The notes under the pieces are model-generated. The model made no database searches. It had not been told where the DNA came from and was given only the letters and a program-made list of their open reading frames with translations. This document shows, in pieces, positions 15,990-24,842 of a stretch of DNA of 41,712 nucleotides. Location of the stretch: assembly GCA_964430565.1 (NCBI GenBank), contig CAYSFD010000013.1, positions 1 through 41,712 on the forward strand, given 5' to 3'. Source of the stretch: VBDM01 sp964430565. Its GTDB lineage: Bacteria; Pseudomonadota; Gammaproteobacteria; Burkholderiales; SG8-39. How positions within the stretch are numbered: position 1 is the stretch's first letter; the number at the start of each line of letters is the position of its first letter. The position numbers and the translations under genes are program-made.

Positions 15990-16970
15990 CTACCGCGCCA
16001 CCTTCACCCCCGCCTGCTGCAACACCTTGCGCATGAGCACGGTCTGCTCGTCCAGAAACGGCGCGAGCCCTCCGCTCTTCAGGAAGACGTCCTCGACCTG
16101 GTTTTCCTCGACGTATTTCTTCCAGCTCGCCGATCGCGTCAGGCGCTCGAAGAAATCCTCCCAGTAGGCGACGACCTCGGGCCGCACACCCGGCGGCGCG
16201 AGGATGCCGCGCGCGTTGGCGATGATGGGCACGTTGATGCCCTGCTCGCGGATGGTCGGGACCGCGGGCAGGACGGCGAGCCGCTTTTCGGTGAAGGCCG
16301 CGATCGGCCGCATTCTTCCTGCGGCGATATGCTCGTTCACGTCCTGCGGCTGTGGGATGATGATGTCCACATTCCCCGAGAGCAGGTTCGCGATCCGGTC
16401 CTTGATCGACGGCGTGGGGATGAAAGTCCACTGCACGCCGGCCGCGGTCTGCACCAGGAGCCCGGTGAGGCTCTCGATCGCGGTGACCGAGCCGCCGGCC
16501 TGCTTGAGGCTCCCGGGCCGTGCCTTCGCCGCTTTCACGAAGTCGCTCATGCTCCGATAGGGCGAATCAGCCCTCACCACGGCGATAGTGGGCTCGAGCA
16601 CGAGGCGCGCTATGGGGGTCAGGTCCCTCACGGTGATCTTGGCGTCGGCGCGAGTGAGCGGCGTTGCGACCCAGGTGTTGGTGAAGACCGCGAGGGTATG
16701 GTCGTCGCCCCGCTTCTCGACGAGGTAGGCCATTGCCTGCGCGCTTGCGCCCGCGGTCTTGTTCGTCACGTTCAGCGGCTGCGACAGCAAGCCTTCCTTC
16801 TTCGCCATCTCGGCCACCTCGCGCGCGAAAACATCCGAGCCGCCGCCCGGCGCGCTGTGCACCACGAGCTCGATCGGCCGGGTCGGCCGGAACCCTTGAG
16901 CCCATGTGAAAGACGCGCTGCTTGCCGTCAACAAGGCGGCAAACAACGCCAGTGCGGTATCACGTTTCAT
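15990..16970 (-). CDS. Bug/TctC-family periplasmic solute-binding protein (copy 3)
   Basis: The product is 326 residues. ATG at 16970 is preceded by GAGGAG (spacing 10), and the signal peptide is MKRDTALALFAALLTASSAS up to FTWA. Motifs: RPTRPIELVVHSAPGGGSDVFAR, NVTNKTAGASAQAMAYL in place of the usual VENRPGA block, and a C-terminus ending KVLQQAGVKVAR. It diverges more from the other copies, lacking the HVPYKG loop (FIPTPSIKDRIANLLSGNVDI instead), which resembles the TctC branch proper. It follows the amidohydrolase gene after 22 bases on the same strand and is probably cotranscribed with it. It converges with the flippase gene, leaving 29 bases between. Confidence 0.9.
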   Translation of the reverse strand: MKRDTALALFAALLTASSASFTWAQGFRPTRPIELVVHSAPGGGSDVFAREVAEMAKKEGLLSQPLNVTNKTAGASAQAMAYLVEKRGDDHTLAVFTNTWVATPLTRADAKITVRDLTPIARLVLEPTIAVVRADSPYRSMSDFVKAAKARPGSLKQAGGSVTAIESLTGLLVQTAAGVQWTFIPTPSIKDRIANLLSGNVDIIIPQPQDVNEHIAAGRMRPIAAFTEKRLAVLPAVPTIREQGINVPIIANARGILAPPGVRPEVVAYWEDFFERLTRSASWKKYVEENQVEDVFLKSGGLAPFLDEQTVLMRKVLQQAGVKVAR

Positions 16971-16992
16971 TATTTGAAGCTCCTCGAAGTAT

Positions 16993-18921
16993 CTATAAGA
17001 CCCCGCAGCCACAGCCTTCTCCCCAGACTCCGGCGTCGCCGATGAGGCCGGGCTGCGCCAGTGCGGAGGCGACCTTCGGCGCATCGAGCGCCGCACGTTT
17101 GTAGTATTGCCCGTAATCTTTCACCGGCAGCCAGTCCTGCGCGACGGCTGGGAGCGGCGGCGACAGGCGCGAATAGGGGCCGGCACCATGGACGACTTTG
17201 CCCCCCACCAGAGTCAGCACCGATTCGAGGCCCTTGATCTCTTCCTCCGGAACGCTGAAGTAATCGGCCGACAGGATCACGAGGTCGGCGAGCTTACCCG
17301 CTTCCAGGGTGCCTTTCTTGTTCTCCTCCCCCGACATCCACGCGCCGTTCGCTGTATACAAACGTAGCGCCTCGCTGCGCTCGAGGAGATTCCGGTCGCC
17401 CTGGAGCTTGGACCCACCGAGGGTGCGGCCGGTCACCAGCCAGTACAAGCCAATCCACGGGTTGTAGCTGGTGGCGCGGTTGCCGTCGGTCCCGCAGGCG
17501 AGCGGGATACCCATCTGGCGGATGCGAGCGATCGGCGGCGCGTCGGCCGCGGCCTGCGGCCCGTATTTCCTCACGAAGGCTTCGCCGTCGAGCGACATGC
17601 GGTTCTGGATGTTGATGCTGCCACCAAGCTTCGCGACGCGCTCGAGAGTATTCGGTTGCAGCGTCTCGCAATGATCCAGGCCCCAGCGCAGGCCCGCAAG
17701 CGGGATCTCGCGGTTCACCTGCTCGAGCACCCCGAGCACGCGCTGCGCGGTGACGTCGAACGAGGTGTGCTGCCTGAACGGCCAGCGCGCTTGCGCGAGA
17801 TACCTCGCCACCGCGCCGAACTGCGCTTCCATCTGCGGCGGCGGGCCCGAAAAATCCTTGGCGAAATTGGTCACGTCGCCCGCCGTCCAGGCGATGTACT
17901 CGCCCGCGCCGATCATGCGGTACCAGTCGTCGCCCTGCCCGGCCGACACCAGCTTCGACCAGGTCTGGTAGTTCTCCAATTCCTTGCCGCCGGCCTGAGC
18001 GAAAAGTTCGTAGGCGATGCGCAGCGTCATCTGCTTGTCGGCGGCAAGCTTTGCGATCGCTTGATAATTGTCCGGATAGTTCTGCCCGCCGCCGCCCGCG
18101 TCGATCACGCTCGTGACCCCCAGACGGTTGTGCTCGCGCATGAAGTGGCGCGTCGAAAGGATCTGGTCCTCAGGCGAGAGCCGCGGGATGCGCAGCCACG
18201 CGCCCACGAGCGCGACCAGGCCCACCGTGGCGACCAGCAGCCCGGTGGGGTTGCCCGATGCGTCGCGCTCGATGACCCCGCCGAAAGGGTTGGGCGTGTC
18301 CCTCACCCAGCCGAGCATGCGCAGACCCGCGCGGTTGATCCACAGCCGGTCGTACAGGTGCATCACCATCGCCGGGGTGTCGCCGGTGGCGGCGTTGATC
18401 TCCGCGAGCGTCGGGAAGCGCCTTTCGGCGAACTGCGCCCAGGTCCAGCCGCCGATCACCTGCACCCAGTGCGGCGGCGGCGTGCGGCGCGCCTGCACGC
18501 GCATCCTCTCCAGACCTTCGGCGAGCGAGGGCACGCCGTCCCAGCGCACTTCGATGGAATAGGTGAGTCCGCCGCGGATGAAATGCGTGTGCGCGTCGAC
18601 GAGGCCCGGAACGACGGTGCGGCCGCCCGCGTCGATCAGCTGTGTATTGGGGCCTTGCAGGCCCTGAAGATCGGCCATCACGCCGACGGCCGCGATGCTG
18701 TCGCCGCGGATCGCGATGGCGCTCGCCGTCGGCTGCCCGCGGGCGAGCGTGGCGATGCGGGCGTTGGCGATGATGGTATCGGCGAGCTTGGATTCCTGCG
18801 TGACGGGAGCCGCGCAGCCGGCGAGAGCACCGATACCCGTAAACCCGGCCGTGGCCGCGAGCGCGTCTTTCAGGAAATCGCGCCGCCCGAAGTCGATTGC
18901 GTTTCGCGTATCCTTCGACAC
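16993..18921 (-). CDS. Amidohydrolase, YtcJ-like, with Tat/lipoprotein-type signal
   Basis: The product is 642 residues with a GTG start at 18921 and GGTGAGG just upstream. The N-terminus has a twin-arginine motif (FGRRDFLKDALAATAG) and then IGALAGCAAP, which fits a lipobox, so a Tat-exported lipoprotein is likely. The catalytic domain has the metal motif VDAHTHFIRGG near residue 108 and the composite-domain start DTIIANARIATLARGQ. Later motifs are DHCETLQPN and ACGTDGNRATSYNPW. YtcJ-like enzymes hydrolyse amides or imides in a metal-dependent way. It starts 6 bases after the short-chain dehydrogenase gene and is followed by a Bug gene. The C-terminal tail GCGCGVL is unusual. Confidence 0.88.
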   Translation of the reverse strand: MSKDTRNAIDFGRRDFLKDALAATAGFTGIGALAGCAAPVTQESKLADTIIANARIATLARGQPTASAIAIRGDSIAAVGVMADLQGLQGPNTQLIDAGGRTVVPGLVDAHTHFIRGGLTYSIEVRWDGVPSLAEGLERMRVQARRTPPPHWVQVIGGWTWAQFAERRFPTLAEINAATGDTPAMVMHLYDRLWINRAGLRMLGWVRDTPNPFGGVIERDASGNPTGLLVATVGLVALVGAWLRIPRLSPEDQILSTRHFMREHNRLGVTSVIDAGGGGQNYPDNYQAIAKLAADKQMTLRIAYELFAQAGGKELENYQTWSKLVSAGQGDDWYRMIGAGEYIAWTAGDVTNFAKDFSGPPPQMEAQFGAVARYLAQARWPFRQHTSFDVTAQRVLGVLEQVNREIPLAGLRWGLDHCETLQPNTLERVAKLGGSINIQNRMSLDGEAFVRKYGPQAAADAPPIARIRQMGIPLACGTDGNRATSYNPWIGLYWLVTGRTLGGSKLQGDRNLLERSEALRLYTANGAWMSGEENKKGTLEAGKLADLVILSADYFSVPEEEIKGLESVLTLVGGKVVHGAGPYSRLSPPLPAVAQDWLPVKDYGQYYKRAALDAPKVASALAQPGLIGDAGVWGEGCGCGVL

Positions 18922-18927
18922 GGGACC

Positions 18928-19602
18928 TCACCAAGCCACGGCAGAGCCGTCATAGCTGAAAAACCCGCCGGATTTCTCCGGGGAGAGGCCGGCGATAACT
19001 TTGCGCAGGCCCCGGATTGAAGTTTCGGGCGTGAGCGGCGCGCTCTTTCCGCCCATGTCGGTGCGCACCCAGCCGGGCGTGACCGAGACGACGGTGATAC
19101 CGCGCTTCGCAAGCGCGACCGACAACGCCTTGCCGATCATGTTGAGCGCGGCCTTGCTCGAGGCATAAAGATAGTCTCCCCCTCGGGATTCCGCGATCGA
19201 GCCGAGCCGGCTCGACATCATGACCATGACCTTGCGCTCGCTCGCGGCGACGTTCTCGAGCAGCGCCTCGGCGACGGCGGCCGTCCCGAACAGGTTCACG
19301 CGCAACACTTCATTCCAGGCGGCATAGTCGAGCTTCCCGAACGTCTGATGGCGCGGTCCGTAGACGCCGGCGTTGAGAATTAGGATGTCGATCGGTACGT
19401 CCTTGAGGTCTTGGGCAAGCAGCGCGACCGATTTGCGGTCGGTGACGTCGGCGACAGACGCATCCACGCCGAGCTTCTCGAGCGCCGCCTTCGCTTTCGC
19501 GTTCCGCACGGTGCCGATCACCTTCCAGCCGTCGGCGGCATACTGCCGCGCGAGCTCGTAGCCGAGCCCGCGACCCGCGCCTGTAATAAGTACGGTAGGC
19601 AC
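18928..19602 (-). CDS. Short-chain dehydrogenase/reductase
   Basis: The product is 224 residues with a GTG start. The Rossmann motif is TGAGRGLG (7-14), the NAG motif is in ILILNAGVYGP near 75-83, the serine lies in MMSSRLGS near 130, and the catalytic pair is Tyr146 and Lys150 (YASSK). It is a single-domain NAD(P)-dependent oxidoreductase of the classical type in the cytoplasm, and the substrate cannot be told. A TATAAT sits 80 bases upstream at 19685-19680. It is the first of a three-gene minus-strand unit with the amidohydrolase and a Bug protein. Confidence 0.9.
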   Translation of the reverse strand: MPTVLITGAGRGLGYELARQYAADGWKVIGTVRNAKAKAALEKLGVDASVADVTDRKSVALLAQDLKDVPIDILILNAGVYGPRHQTFGKLDYAAWNEVLRVNLFGTAAVAEALLENVAASERKVMVMMSSRLGSIAESRGGDYLYASSKAALNMIGKALSVALAKRGITVVSVTPGWVRTDMGGKSAPLTPETSIRGLRKVIAGLSPEKSGGFFSYDGSAVAW

Positions 19603-19679
19603 GCTACGACTTGGCCTTCTCTAAGCTTGCAGATACTTTCCAAACCACGCGAATGCTCGCTCCAGGCGGCCTTCGCGGC

Positions 19680-19685
19680 ATTATA
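19680..19685 (-). promoter_or_regulatory. Candidate -10 box (TATAAT) for the SDR unit
   Basis: TATAAT reads on the minus strand from 19685 to 19680 in the context GGCACTATAATGCCGC, overlapping the stop codon of the SnoaL-like gene. The same GGCACTATAAT string occurs at 39284-39274. No convincing -35 was found. Confidence 0.4.
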
Positions 19686-20277
19686 GTGCCGCCTCGAGCC
19701 AGGCCCTCGCCTCTCGCAGCAGATTCTCGAGAGCCTCGCCGCGCGCGGTCGGCAGGTTGAGATTCACCTGCGCGCCGTTGCGGGTCTGAAGGTAAGCGAG
19801 ATGGCGGTAGCCCTCGGGAAAGCGCGCGAGGATAGCGGGATCGAGGGAGATTCTTGCGTTCGGATCGACCGGATCGAGCCGGTCCTTTTCGTAGATAACC
19901 GAGCGCTTGCCGATCCGCCAGTTGTCCTCGCGCTTTTCCACGCGGTCGAAGAACCTCCCGTAGCACGCCGCATCGACTTCGACTCCGTCCAGCATGGAAC
20001 GGACCATGATGGACATGCGCGTCTGCGCGAGCGCGCGCTCGCCGTTGATCTCCGCAGAGGTTCCGCCGAGGAAATGCTGCGAGCGCGATCCCCTGCGCCA
20101 GGACGCCTCGCAGGCCGCCACGAAGTCTTCGAATCCACCGTCGAACCAGGTCGTGGTCATGGTCGCTCCGGGGTGCGCGGTCGCGCGCAGCTTCTCCCAG
20201 TCTCCGGAATCGCGCGCAAGCGCCCAGTCCTGCGCAAGCGCTCCGATGGCGAGCCGGTCCTGCAGATCAGCGCTCAT
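19681..20277 (-). CDS. SnoaL-like/NTF2-fold protein
   Basis: The product is 198 residues. The pattern LQDRLAIGALAQDWALARDSGDWEKLRATAHPGATMTTTW is the opening of SnoaL_4-like proteins: helices followed by the first strand of the NTF2-like cone. GERALAQTRMSIMVRSMLDGVEVDAACYGRFFDRVEKREDNWRI follows in separate strands as expected. Such proteins are dehydratases, isomerases or small subunits of ring-hydroxylating systems, or have no catalytic role. ATG at 20277 is preferred. A longer frame to 20320 would start in the end of the Bug gene. It lies 38 bases after the upstream Bug gene on the same strand. Confidence 0.75.
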   Translation of the reverse strand: MSADLQDRLAIGALAQDWALARDSGDWEKLRATAHPGATMTTTWFDGGFEDFVAACEASWRRGSRSQHFLGGTSAEINGERALAQTRMSIMVRSMLDGVEVDAACYGRFFDRVEKREDNWRIGKRSVIYEKDRLDPVDPNARISLDPAILARFPEGYRHLAYLQTRNGAQVNLNLPTARGEALENLLREARAWLEAAL

Positions 20278-20346
20278 TCGAGCGTGATGCCCACGCGGCG
20301 CGAGCGGACGCGGCTTCATTCGGGCTTGATGCCCGCGCGGCGCAAG
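20273..20346. repeat. Imperfect 32-bp direct repeat, 42-bp period
   Basis: Positions 20273-20304 and 20315-20346 match at 27 of 32 bases. The second copy encodes the last residues and stop of the Bug protein (RRAGIKPE, stop). The first copy would encode RRVGITLE and a stop, which is again a Bug-like C-terminus, and it contains the start of the SnoaL-like gene. Confidence 0.7.
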
Positions 20347-21323
20347 AGTCCCGTCCATTTGGCGACCTCGGCGCGCACGAACGCCTCGGTCTCCTCAGGC
20401 GCCATGCGCAGACTCCTGCCGCTGCCCATCTCCAGGCGCGAGCGCACTTCGGCCGATTGCGTCGCCCGGTCCACCTCGGCGCGCAGGCGCTCGACGACCG
20501 CGCGTGGAGTGCGCGCCGGCGCGAACAGTCCGAACCAGGTCTCCATTTCCAGATCGAGCACACCGGTCTCGATGATCGTGGGGAGATGCGGCATGGTCGG
20601 CGCGCGCGCGCGGCTCGACACCGCAAGCGCCTTCACTTGCCCCGAGTCCACGTAAGAACGCGTAGTGGTGGTGTTGTCGTAGAAGAGATCGACGCGGCCG
20701 GCGAGCAGATCCTGGTACACGGGCTGCGCGCCCTTGTAGGGAATCTTGACAATGTCGACGCCGGTAAGCGCGGCGATGATGGCCGCGCCGATGTATTGCC
20801 CAGTACCCGGGCCGCTCGTGCCGATATTGAGCTTGCCCGGGTTCGCCCGCGCAAAGGCGATCACTTCGGCGAGGCTCGTTTGCGGCAGATCCTTGCGCGC
20901 AACCAGCGTATACGAATGGCTGACCACGAGGCTCACGGGCGCGAGATCGGCGAGTGAATCGTAGCCGGGCTCCTTGTACAGGCCCATGTTGAGCGCGATG
21001 TTGGAAAGACCGCCGACGATGAGGTTGTAGCCGTCGGGAGCCGCGCGGGCGACGAGCTGCGTGCCCACCAGGGTGCCGGCGCCGGGACGGTTTTCGACCA
21101 CGAAGGCCTGTCCCGTCTGCTCGCCGAGCTTTTGCGCGAGCACGCGCGCGACCAGATCGAAACCGCCGCCCGGGGCGGACGGAGCGACGACGCGCACCGG
21201 GCGAGACGGATAGTCCTGCGCGAGCGCTGCGCAACATGTTAGGCCGCAGTATGCGAGACACGTAGCCAGGGCGACCAGCGCCGAGGACGCCTTGCGCGAC
21301 TGCGAGTTTTCGAATTTCCGCAT
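20316..21323 (-). CDS. Bug/TctC-family periplasmic solute-binding protein (copy 4)
   Basis: The product is 335 residues from ATG at 21323; a TTG at 21344 is possible but adds residues ahead of the signal peptide. Signal: MRKFENSQSRKASSALVALA and on to AALAQ. Motifs: DYPSRPVRVVAPSAPGGGFD, VVENRPGAGTLVGTQLVARAAPDGYNL is present in sequence, KIPYKGAQPVYQDLLAGRVDLFYD, and the C-terminus LLRRAGIKPE. It is a typical Bug protein binding an unknown acid in the periplasm. It lies between the glutathione-dependent reductase gene and the SnoaL-like gene, all close together on the minus strand. Its 3' end is part of a 42-bp-period duplication. Confidence 0.92.
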   Translation of the reverse strand: MRKFENSQSRKASSALVALATCLAYCGLTCCAALAQDYPSRPVRVVAPSAPGGGFDLVARVLAQKLGEQTGQAFVVENRPGAGTLVGTQLVARAAPDGYNLIVGGLSNIALNMGLYKEPGYDSLADLAPVSLVVSHSYTLVARKDLPQTSLAEVIAFARANPGKLNIGTSGPGTGQYIGAAIIAALTGVDIVKIPYKGAQPVYQDLLAGRVDLFYDNTTTTRSYVDSGQVKALAVSSRARAPTMPHLPTIIETGVLDLEMETWFGLFAPARTPRAVVERLRAEVDRATQSAEVRSRLEMGSGRSLRMAPEETEAFVRAEVAKWTGLLRRAGIKPE

Positions 21324-21357
21324 GGCTATCCAACTCTTCGACAAAACATAGGGCGGT

Positions 21358-22317
21358 TCAAACTCCCAGGCGCGCGCGGTCGTGAGGCTTGGTCAAGTTG
21401 AGATCGGGTACTTTCGGAATGATCCGGTTGGGATTGACGCGGTCGATGCTGTAATAGCCGATGACGATATGGTCCAGCTTCACGGTTTCGGCGACGCCCG
21501 GCACCTGATACAGGTCGAGGAGATAATTGTGCAGATTGTCGTAACTCGCGATCGACCGCCAAGTGCACTTGAACAGGTGGTGATACACCGCATCGAAGCG
21601 CACCAAGGTGACGAACAGCCGCCAGTCGGCCTCGGTGATCGTGCTGCCAACGAGGTAGCGCCGGTCCGCGAGGCGTTGCTCGAGCGTGTCGAGGCCGGCG
21701 AAGACCTTTTCCACGGCGTCGTCGTAAGCTTCCTGGCTCTTTGCGAAACCGGTCCGGTATACGCCGTTGTTCAGATGCGTATAGACGAACTCGTTGATGA
21801 GGTCGATCTCACCGCGCAACGGCGCCGGGTAGTAGTCGCCCGGCCTCGCGCCCGCGCCGTCGAAAGCGCTGTTAAGCATGCGGATGATCTCGGCGGACTC
21901 GTTGTTGACGATGGTTTTCGTCTTCTTGTCCCACAAAGTCGGCACGGTGCAGGTGCCCGTGTAATCGGGCTTCGCCGCGGTGTAGGCCTGGTGCAGCCAG
22001 GTGAAGCCGTTCACCGTGTCCCTCGTCCCTCCGGGAAACGTATCTGCGAATCGCCACCCTTCGGCGCGGTCATCGGGCACGGCCGAGGAAATGGAGATCA
22101 TTTCCTCGAGATCTTTCAGCTTCCGGAAGATGAGCGTGCGGTGCGCCCAGGGGCAATTATAGGCGACGTAAAGGTGATAGCGCCCCGGTTCGGCCTTGAA
22201 GCCCGAAGAACCATCCGCGGTGACGTAGTTGCGGAACTGGCTTTCGGGCCGAACGAAACGACCGGCGACCGCATCCGGGCGCTGGTCGGTCCACTCTCCG
22301 CCGATCAGCATTCCCAT
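21358..22317 (-). CDS. Glutathionyl-hydroquinone reductase-like (Xi-class GST)
   Basis: The product is 319 residues. The active-site motif is YNCPWAHRTLIFRKLKDLE with Cys55, which separates Xi-class enzymes (YqjG/PcpF) from ordinary GSTs. Further family marks are TCTVPTLWDKKTKTIVNNESAEIIR (glutathione-binding cis-Pro and Glu-Ser), RRYLVGSTITEADWRLFVTLVRFD and a C-terminal HIVIGYYSIDRVNPNRIIP. The enzyme reduces glutathionyl-hydroquinones that form during quinone and haloaromatic breakdown. The length is normal. It lies between two Bug genes (gaps of 42 and 34 bases) in a minus-strand run, consistent with catabolism of an aromatic acid. Confidence 0.92.
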   Translation of the reverse strand: MGMLIGGEWTDQRPDAVAGRFVRPESQFRNYVTADGSSGFKAEPGRYHLYVAYNCPWAHRTLIFRKLKDLEEMISISSAVPDDRAEGWRFADTFPGGTRDTVNGFTWLHQAYTAAKPDYTGTCTVPTLWDKKTKTIVNNESAEIIRMLNSAFDGAGARPGDYYPAPLRGEIDLINEFVYTHLNNGVYRTGFAKSQEAYDDAVEKVFAGLDTLEQRLADRRYLVGSTITEADWRLFVTLVRFDAVYHHLFKCTWRSIASYDNLHNYLLDLYQVPGVAETVKLDHIVIGYYSIDRVNPNRIIPKVPDLNLTKPHDRARLGV

Positions 22318-22359
22318 GCCGACTCTGCCGGACGGTCGAGTCCGAACTGCGCTCGCGCC

Positions 22360-23331
22360 CTAGTCCGCCTTCGCTCCTGAGGCCTTGACCGCCCTGGAAA
22401 AGCGCTCCGAATCGGATTTCAGCAACGGCATCCACTCCTTTCCCGACATGCCGACCGGATCGATGCCCAGACTTTTCATTCGCGTCGTCACGTCCTGCAG
22501 CTTCACTACCTCGGCCGCATCGACGCCGATCTTGGTCAGGACATCCTGCGGTGTTCCTCTTGGCGCGAACAGACCGAAAGTCGGCGCAAAATCAAAACCC
22601 GGAATGGTTTCCGCGATAGTCGGAACATTGGGGGCGAGTTCCGAGCGCTTCAGCGAAGTATTGGCGAGCAGCTTGATACGGCCCTCCTTTGCGTGCGCGG
22701 CAAGCGTCGGGTAACCCGAGAGGATCATGGGCACCTGGCCTGCGAGCAGCGCCGGGACGCTCTGGCCTGTCCCCTTGTACGGCACGTGTACCATCTTCAG
22801 ACCGAGTGAGAGGCTCAGATACTCCATGCCCAGATGGTGGATGCTGCCGATCCCGGAAGAGCCGTAGGAAAGCTCGCCCGGTTTGGACTTCGCTAGCGCG
22901 ATCAGCTCTTGAAAGGAATTGGCCGCCACCGACACATGCACCGCAAGAAACAGCGGCGCGCGAGCGGTGAGCGATGCGGGCACAAGATCGTCCGCCGAGT
23001 AGGGCAGCTTGGAATACAGGAAGGGATTGATCGTCGTAGTCGAGTTGTCGGTCATCAGCAGCGTGTACCCGTCCGGGGCCGACTTCGCCACCAACTCGGC
23101 GCCGAGAATGCCGTTGGCGCCGGCCCGGTTCTCCACGACGACCTGCTGGCCCCAGCGCTCGCTGAGCTTCAGGCCGATCAACCGGCCGATCGTATCGGGC
23201 AGCCCGCCGGGCGAGTAACCGACGATGAACTTCACCGGTCTGTCCGGAAAGCTCTTCGCCCCTTGAGCGAGCGCAGCCGGCGAGACGGCGAGCGCCGCAA
23301 GCGCGATGAACCCAAGAAACATCGACCTCAT
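22360..23331 (-). CDS. Bug/TctC-family periplasmic solute-binding protein (copy 5)
   Basis: The product is 323 residues. ATG at 23331 is preceded by AGGAGG, and the signal peptide is MRSMFLGFIALAALAVSPAA followed by LAQG. Motifs: FPDRPVKFIVGYSPGGLPDT, QQVVVENRAGANGILGAELV, YGSSGIGSIHHLGMEYLSLS, HVPYKGTGQSVPALLAGQVPM and C-terminal AVKASGAKAD. It binds an unknown carboxylate in the periplasm. It heads the minus-strand run that continues with the glutathionyl-hydroquinone-reductase-like gene. A longer frame upstream to 23439 lacks a signal and is not preferred. Confidence 0.92.
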   Translation of the reverse strand: MRSMFLGFIALAALAVSPAALAQGAKSFPDRPVKFIVGYSPGGLPDTIGRLIGLKLSERWGQQVVVENRAGANGILGAELVAKSAPDGYTLLMTDNSTTTINPFLYSKLPYSADDLVPASLTARAPLFLAVHVSVAANSFQELIALAKSKPGELSYGSSGIGSIHHLGMEYLSLSLGLKMVHVPYKGTGQSVPALLAGQVPMILSGYPTLAAHAKEGRIKLLANTSLKRSELAPNVPTIAETIPGFDFAPTFGLFAPRGTPQDVLTKIGVDAAEVVKLQDVTTRMKSLGIDPVGMSGKEWMPLLKSDSERFSRAVKASGAKAD

Positions 23332-23441
23332 GGAACTTCCTCCTCTGGAAAGCCTGAATTCTACTATGCGAATCCCGCCGATCACCCTCGGCGCTCTTCG
23401 GGTCGTAGTCTCCCGGCTTGCCCTGGTCACCTCGGTCACAC

Positions 23442-24842
23442 CTAGTACAGATACACGGCACCGGCTTGAGAGGCCAATTCGTTCGGCGTGCTGCCGATGC
23501 CTTTGGTGCTGCTGTCTTCGCCGATCGCCCCGGCTGCCAGCGTGTTGCCGTCGCCCGAGAGGGCGACCGAGATGCCGAGATTGTCACCGGCCCCGCTGTT
23601 CGAGGCCTTCACATAGGCCTGTTGCGACCAGGCGCCGACGCTCCGGGTAAAAACATACACCGCGCCCGCATCGGCGGCCGACTGGTTGGGCGTGCTGCCG
23701 ACGCCGGCGGTACTGCTGTCCTCGAAGGGCGCCCCGACAGCGAGAGTGTTGCCGTCGCCCGAGAGGGCGACCGAGATGCCGAACTGGTCACCAGTCCCGA
23801 TGTTCGAGGCCTTCACGTAGGCTTGCTGCGACCAGTTGCTGGCGCTGCGGGTGAAGACGTATACCGCTCCGGCGAAGAAGGCCAACCTGTTCGGTGCACT
23901 GCCGACCCCGGCGCCGGCTTCGCCAACTGCCCCGACTGCAAGTGTGTTGCCGTCGCCGTTCAGCGCGACCGAAAAGCCGAACTGGTCGCTGACCCCGCTG
24001 TTCGAGGCCTTCACATAGGCCTGTTGCGACCAGCCGCCTGCACCGCGAGCGAAGACGTATACCGCGCCGGCGTCGGTGGCTAACTCATTCGGCGTGCTGC
24101 CGATGCCGATACTGCTGCTGTCTTCATTGATCGCCCCGACCGCGAGCGTGTTGCCGTCGCCGGAGAGGGCAACCGAGAAGCCGAAGAGGTCACCGGCCCC
24201 GGCGTTCGAGGCCTTGACGTAGGCCTCCTGCGACCAGGTACCGGCGCTACGGGCAAAGACGTATGCCGCGCCGGAAAAGAAGGCCGACTTGTTCTGCGTG
24301 CTGCCGATGGCCGTGCTGCCGCCTGCTTCGCCGTACGCCCCGACCGCAAGCGTGTCGCCGTCACCGCTCAAGGCGACCGAGGTGCCGAACCGGTTCCCCG
24401 CCCTTGTGTTTGAGGACTTCACGTAGGCCTGCTGCTTCCAGTTGCCGGCGCTGCGGGTAAAGACGTATACCGCTCCGGCGTCAGGGGCAGATTTGTTCGG
24501 CTTGCTGCCAACGCCGATGCTGCCGCTATCTTCGCCGTTCGCTCCGACCGCGAGCGTGTTGCCGTCACCGCTTAATGCCACCGAAATGCCGAACGCGTCA
24601 CCGGCCCTGGTGTTCGAGGCCTTCACATAGGCCTGTTGCAACCAGGTACCGGCGCTGCGGGTAAAAACATAAACTGCGCCCGCGTCGGTCGCCCACCATC
24701 TTCTCGGTCTGCTGCCGATCCCTGTCGTACGGCTGTCTTCGCCATTCGCCCCGACCGCGAGCGTGTTGCCGTCGGCGCTCAGGGCGACCGCGATGCCGAA
24801 GGAGTCACCCGCCGCTGTGTTTGAGGCCTTCACATAGCCGAT
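23442..24842 (-). repeat. Seven tandem ~204-bp coding repeats (FG-GAP units)
   Basis: Seven units of about 204 bases follow each other in frame. The segment encoding SVALSGDGNTLAVGA is nearly identical at base level between units. The linker after GEDS varies in length, and unit five is shorter. This is a coding tandem repeat able to change copy number by recombination. Confidence 0.85.

Noticed and set aside
17656..19020. A 454-codon open frame on the plus strand opposite the YtcJ-like amidohydrolase
   Set aside because: The minus-strand product has Tat signal and metal motifs, so the plus-strand frame is an antisense artefact.
23442..24842. Regular direct repeats on the plus strand that could suggest a CRISPR-like or tandem array
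   Set aside because: The period is about 204 bases and the repeats stay in one protein frame with FG-GAP units, so they are coding repeats.
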